Of a stretch of DNA of 12,992 nt, positions 6,705 through 12,992 are shown piece after piece. Each line of letters opens with the position of its first letter. The stretch's first letter is position 1. The stretch is taken from positions 1 to 12,992 of the forward strand of contig JBPOJE010000088.1 of assembly GCA_052033935.1 (NCBI GenBank), given 5' to 3'. Made by a program: the position numbers and the translations under genes. The stretch is from JAGVUD01 sp052033935 (GTDB lineage Bacteria; Armatimonadota; UBA5829; DSUL01). The notes under the pieces are model-generated. The model had not been told where the DNA came from and ran no database searches. It saw only the letters and a list, made by a program, of their open reading frames with translations.

Positions 6705-7655
6705 GTGACACCTTCGGAACAACAGGATGCCGCCAGCCGCGCCGTGGATGAGCTTCTCGGCGAGTTCGCCGCGCATCTGCGCCAGCTCGGACGCAGCGAG
6801 CACACCGTCCGTAACTATCTGGCCGACCTGCGCGGTATCTTCGGCGCGATAGGCCAGAAAGACGCATTCGACTTGAGCGCAATAGACCGCCCGGCGGTGC
6901 GAAAGTGGCTGATGGGCATGCGGATGCAGCGACGGTCGCCCGCCACCATCGGCAGGCGCCTCGCGGCGCTCCGCGCGCTGTTCAGGTGGGCGCTCAGCAA
7001 GGGGCGGATCCAAGAAGCGCCTCCGCTCGACGGGCTGAGCCCCGGCCGCTACCGCCGCCTGCCGAAGTTTCTTTCGCAGACGGAAGCCGCGGCGATGCTG
7101 GACGAACAGACGCCCGAGACCCCCGCGAGCCTGCGGGACCTCGCAATTCTGGAGCTTCTGTACGCGACCGGGCTGCGTGTTTCGGAACTCGCCGGGCTGG
7201 ATGTCGAGGACGTGGAGAACGGGCGCGTGCTTCGCGTTATCGGCAAGGGCGACAAAGAGCGGATCGTGCTGATGGGCACGGCTGCGCGGGAAACGGTGGC
7301 CGCGTATCTGAAGCACGGGCGGCCGCACTTGAAGCCGCGGCAGGACGAGCGGGCGCTGTTTCTGAACAGGCAGGGAGGGCGTCTCACCGGCCGGAGCATC
7401 CGGCGCATGGTGGACGCCGCGGCGAAGGGCCACACGAATTTCGCGCATGTGGGGCCGCACGCGCTTCGGCACAGCTTCGCGACGCACCTGATCGAGAACG
7501 GCGCCGGCCTGCGCACCGTGCAAGAGCTTCTGGGACACGAGAGCCTGAGTTCCACGCAGATTTACACGCACGTCACCCGCGATCATCTGAAAGAGGTTTA
7601 CCGCTCCACGCACCCGCGCGCGAAGCTGAGCAAGAAAGGGCCGCAGCAGAAATGA
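6705..7655 (+). CDS. xerC: Tyrosine site-specific recombinase XerC
   Basis: The 316-residue product has the two-domain Xer build. An N-terminal SAM-like DNA-binding domain covers about 10-105 (HTVRNYLADLR, RRLAALRALFRWA). The catalytic domain carries all active residues: Arg158 (ATGLRVSEL), Lys181 (GKGDKER), His252 and Arg255 (HALRH), His278 (LLGHESL) and the nucleophile Tyr287 (QIYTH). Xer recombinases act at dif sites to resolve chromosome dimers. The linkage to hslVU matches the Bacillus codV arrangement and supports a housekeeping role rather than a phage integrase. The GTG at 6705 is preferred. An upstream ATG at 6696 overlaps the -10 box and would add only three residues. The stop overlaps hslV as ATGA. 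Confidence 0.92.
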   Translation: MTPSEQQDAASRAVDELLGEFAAHLRQLGRSEHTVRNYLADLRGIFGAIGQKDAFDLSAIDRPAVRKWLMGMRMQRRSPATIGRRLAALRALFRWALSKGRIQEAPPLDGLSPGRYRRLPKFLSQTEAAAMLDEQTPETPASLRDLAILELLYATGLRVSELAGLDVEDVENGRVLRVIGKGDKERIVLMGTAARETVAAYLKHGRPHLKPRQDERALFLNRQGGRLTGRSIRRMVDAAAKGHTNFAHVGPHALRHSFATHLIENGAGLRTVQELLGHESLSSTQIYTHVTRDHLKEVYRSTHPRAKLSKKGPQQK

Positions 7656-8197
7656 AGACACGCTCCACGACAATTCTGGCCGTCCGCAAGGACGGGCATG
7701 TGGCGGTGGCCGGAGACGGCCAGGTCACGATGAACGACAGCATCATCAAGGCGCGCGCGAAGAAGGTGCGCAGAATCTATCATGACGAGGTGATCGTGGG
7801 ATTCGCGGGATCGGCTGCGGATGCGCAGGCGCTGTCGGACCGGTTCGAGTCGAAGATCGAGGAGTCGCACGGCAATCTGCGGCGCGCGGTGATCGAGTTC
7901 GCGAAGGACTGGCGCACGGACAGGCTTCTGCGGCGGCTGGAGGCGCTGATGATCGTAGCCGATAGGGAGTGGCTGCTGGTAATCTCGGGAAACGGGGACA
8001 TCATCGAGCCCGACGACAGCATTGCCGCCATCGGGTCGGGGGCGGGCTACGCGCAGGCCGCGGCACGGGCGCTGGCGCAGAACACCGACTTGAGCGCACG
8101 CGAGATCGTCGAGAAAGCGATGGCCATCGCTTCGGAGATCTGCGTCTATACGAATTCGAACGTCACCATCGAGGAGATACGGCCAAACCAATCATGA
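7652..8197 (+). CDS. hslV: HslV (ClpQ) threonine peptidase subunit of the HslVU protease
   Basis: The 181-residue product is the proteasome-like peptidase that degrades proteins unfolded by HslU in the cytoplasm. The sequence begins MKTRS and then TTILAV, so maturation should remove five residues to expose Thr6 as the nucleophile Thr1. Counted from that Thr, Asp17 (GDGQ) and Lys33 (AKKVRR) fall exactly where the family's catalytic triad requires. GFAGSAAD (substrate channel) and the C-terminal GSGAGYA and YTNSNVTIEE segments are also typical. The ATG overlaps the xerC stop by four bases, and the stop overlaps the hslU start by four. AAAGGG at 7635-7640 is a weak, distant ribosome site, so coupled translation is likely. 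Confidence 0.95.
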   Translation: MKTRSTTILAVRKDGHVAVAGDGQVTMNDSIIKARAKKVRRIYHDEVIVGFAGSAADAQALSDRFESKIEESHGNLRRAVIEFAKDWRTDRLLRRLEALMIVADREWLLVISGNGDIIEPDDSIAAIGSGAGYAQAAARALAQNTDLSAREIVEKAMAIASEICVYTNSNVTIEEIRPNQS

Positions 8198-9726
8198 GCA
8201 AGGTTTTCGAAGTCAACCCGGACGGCGAAGCGTCGGCGGTGTCCGTGATCGCAGAGAAGCTGGCGGCATCGGATCTGACGCCCCGGCAGATCGTCGAGGA
8301 GTTGGACAGATACATCGTGGGACAGGACGCGGCAAAGCGGGCGGTGGCCATTGCCATGCGCAACCGGACGCGGCGCCTGCGACTGCCGGGCGATGTGCGC
8401 GAGGAGATTATCCCGAAAAACATCCTGATGATCGGCCCGACGGGCGTGGGCAAGACGGAGATCGCGCGCAGGCTGGCGGCGCTCGCGAATGCCCCGTTCG
8501 TGAAGGTCGAGGCGACGAAGTTCACCGAGGTCGGCTATGTGGGGCGCGACGTGGACTCGATGGTGCGCGACCTGGCGCAGACCGCCTACCGTATGGTGGA
8601 GAGCGAAGAGGTGGCCACCGTGCAGGCCAAGGCCGAAGAGGCGGCGCTTGAGCGCGTGCTCGACCTGCTTCAGCCGGAGCCGCGCCAGCGCAGGAGAGAC
8701 TCGGTGGATCGTTTTGCCGCCGTCGTGGGGGAGTGGCTTTCGAAGCAGCCCGCGGACGCCGAAGAGCAGCACCCGCCGAAGGAAGTTCTGGAGGAGGACG
8801 AGGAATCCGACCTCGACTATGAACTGCGGAAGGAGGAGCAGACGAAGCGCGTCCGCGCCAAGCTCCGCAAGCGCCTGCTGGCGGGCAAAATGGACGACCG
8901 TATGGTGGAAGTGGAGGTGGACGACTCGTCGAGCCCGTTCATGCAGGTGTTCTCGCCGCAGGGGCTGGAGGAGATGGGCATGGACATCTCCGGGATGCTC
9001 GGCGGGATGATGCCGAAAAAGAAGAAGACCCGGCAGGTGAAGGTGAGCGAGGCCAGGGAAATTCTGACCGAGCAGATTGCGCGGGAGATGGTGGATCAGG
9101 AGAAGGTGACCCGGGACGCGTTTGCGCGGGCTGAGGAGTCGGGGATTATCTTCGTGGACGAGCTGGACAAGATCGCCGGGCGCGAGCGCGGCGACGGCGG
9201 CCCGCAGGTGAGCCGCGAGGGTGTCCAGCGCGACATTCTTCCGATCATCGAGGGCGCGACGGTGGTGACGAAGTTCGGGCCGGTGCGCACCAACCATGTT
9301 CTGTTCATTGCCGCGGGCGCATTTCACACGAGCAAGCCGAGCGACCTGATTCCCGAGCTTCAGGGGCGGCTGCCGATTCGCGTGGAGCTGGAGAGCCTGG
9401 GGCGCGACGACCTGCGCCGCATCCTGACCGAGCCGCGGAACGCGCTGACGAAGCAGTACGCAGCGTTGCTCTCGACCGAAGGCGTCACGATCGAGTTCAC
9501 GGACGACGGGATAGACGCGCTCGCGGACATCGCGACAGACGTGAACGCACGCACCGAGAACATCGGCGCCCGGCGGCTGCATACGATTATGGAGCGCCTG
9601 CTGGAGGAGATCAGCTTCCAGGCGCCGGACATCGCCGAAAAGCAGGTCACCATTGACGCCGCCTACGTGCGCGAGCGCCTCTCCGGCCTCGCGAAAGACG
9701 AGGACCTGAACCGGTACATTCTGTAG
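8194..9726 (+). CDS. hslU: HslU (ClpY) AAA+ unfoldase subunit of the HslVU protease
   Basis: The 510-residue product is longer than the usual 440-470. It carries Walker A GPTGVGKT (81-88), the pore loop GYVGRD (114-119), Walker B IIFVDELDK (318-326), sensor-region FIAAGAFH (371-378), the arginine-finger region ELQGRLPIR (388-396) and sensor-2 ENIGARRLH (455-463). The C-terminus DLNRYIL is the tail that docks into HslV. Compared with the E. coli protein as I recall it, the N-terminus has about 24 extra residues before LTPRQIV. The I-domain (about 160-245) has about 40 extra, highly charged residues, including EEDEESDLDYE. The ATG at 8194 overlaps the hslV stop. GAGGAGAT at 8171-8178 is too far for a normal ribosome site, so coupling is likely. 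The gene ends 25 bases from the convergent hsdR. Confidence 0.95.
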   Translation: MSKVFEVNPDGEASAVSVIAEKLAASDLTPRQIVEELDRYIVGQDAAKRAVAIAMRNRTRRLRLPGDVREEIIPKNILMIGPTGVGKTEIARRLAALANAPFVKVEATKFTEVGYVGRDVDSMVRDLAQTAYRMVESEEVATVQAKAEEAALERVLDLLQPEPRQRRRDSVDRFAAVVGEWLSKQPADAEEQHPPKEVLEEDEESDLDYELRKEEQTKRVRAKLRKRLLAGKMDDRMVEVEVDDSSSPFMQVFSPQGLEEMGMDISGMLGGMMPKKKKTRQVKVSEAREILTEQIAREMVDQEKVTRDAFARAEESGIIFVDELDKIAGRERGDGGPQVSREGVQRDILPIIEGATVVTKFGPVRTNHVLFIAAGAFHTSKPSDLIPELQGRLPIRVELESLGRDDLRRILTEPRNALTKQYAALLSTEGVTIEFTDDGIDALADIATDVNARTENIGARRLHTIMERLLEEISFQAPDIAEKQVTIDAAYVRERLSGLAKDEDLNRYIL

Positions 9727-9751
9727 GCGCGTTGATGGGGCAGGCCCTGCG

Positions 9752-12813
<3,062 letters not shown>

Positions 12814-12817
<4 letters not shown>

Positions 12818-12992
12818 GGGCCGCCCCGCGACTGCCGGCGCACGCGGTAGAGCCGCTCCGTGAATCCGCCTTCGGCCTGAAACGCCGCCGCCTGCGCCGC
12901 GAGCTGGCGGTCCAGGAAGTAGCAGCCGAGGTTCAGAAGACTGAGTGCCGCGTTGGCCACGAGTACTGCTGTATAGGACTTACACTGACCAG
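12814..12992 (-). CDS. C-terminal end of a four-helix-bundle-type protein (suffix domain), partial at right edge
   Basis: An open frame enters from the right edge and gives 58 residues before its TGA at 12816-12814. The sequence VANAALSLLNLGCYFLDRQL (11-30), then FQAEGGFTERLYRVR (37-51), resembles the C-terminal suffix domain found after four-helix-bundle (S23/IVP-like) proteins, many of which lie beside restriction-modification or other accessory genes. I recognise the pattern from memory, so the family call is moderate. The stop overlaps the hsdR start codon as ATGA, so both are on one message and probably translated together. The wider family includes proteins encoded within 23S rRNA intervening sequences and the Avd accessory proteins of diversity-generating retroelements. 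The role here is unknown. Confidence 0.7.

Noticed and set aside
6611..6805. Longer thioesterase frame extending to 6805.
   Set aside because: The extension crosses the promoter and the start of xerC on the other strand, and its residues do not resemble the hotdog family.

Overview
This G+C-rich bacterial window is almost fully coding. It holds ten complete protein genes and two that run off the edges. It starts several genes with TTG or GTG and overlaps adjacent genes by four bases at four junctions. I see no rRNA, tRNA, CRISPR array, insertion sequence or prophage gene. The phylum cannot be fixed from the sequence alone. An Nfn-type ferredoxin/NAD(P)H transhydrogenase points to a ferredoxin-based, probably anaerobic or facultative metabolism. 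The order xerC-hslV-hslU is the one known from Bacillus-type codVWX loci, but it is not exclusive to Firmicutes.

Layout, left to right. Positions 1-115 (minus) hold the start of a probable membrane protein with a promoter-like pair at 190-218. The rest of 116-319 has no supported gene. Positions 320-3286 (plus) hold an amidohydrolase, then lysA (diaminopimelate decarboxylase) with its own promoter-like pair, then a small M50 site-2-type protease overlapping lysA by four bases. All three use TTG starts. Positions 6610-3291 (minus) form one compact operon: hotdog thioesterase, nfnA-like, nfnB-like, nitroreductase. Positions 6705-9726 (plus) form a second compact operon: xerC, hslV, hslU, each pair overlapping as ATGA. 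Positions 12992-9752 (minus) hold the end of a four-helix-bundle-type protein overlapping hsdR, a complete type I restriction subunit. The methylase and specificity genes are not in the window and would lie beyond the right edge if present.

How the parts work together: NfnA and NfnB would form the flavin/iron-sulfur complex that couples ferredoxin, NADH and NADPH. The co-transcribed nitroreductase could draw on its NAD(P)H. HslU unfolds substrates and feeds them to the HslV peptidase, and XerC is the site-specific recombinase that usually resolves chromosome dimers. HsdR supplies the ATP-driven translocase and nuclease of a type I restriction system. The hslU/hsdR junction looks like the border between housekeeping genes and a defence locus.

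The most unusual signal is the 94-bp divergent spacer at 6611-6704. On each strand a good -10 box ends exactly seven bases before a GTG start and no Shine-Dalgarno sequence is present, which suggests two divergent leaderless mRNAs. I did not find a clearly new multi-gene system. The least explained gene is the four-helix-bundle protein coupled to hsdR.
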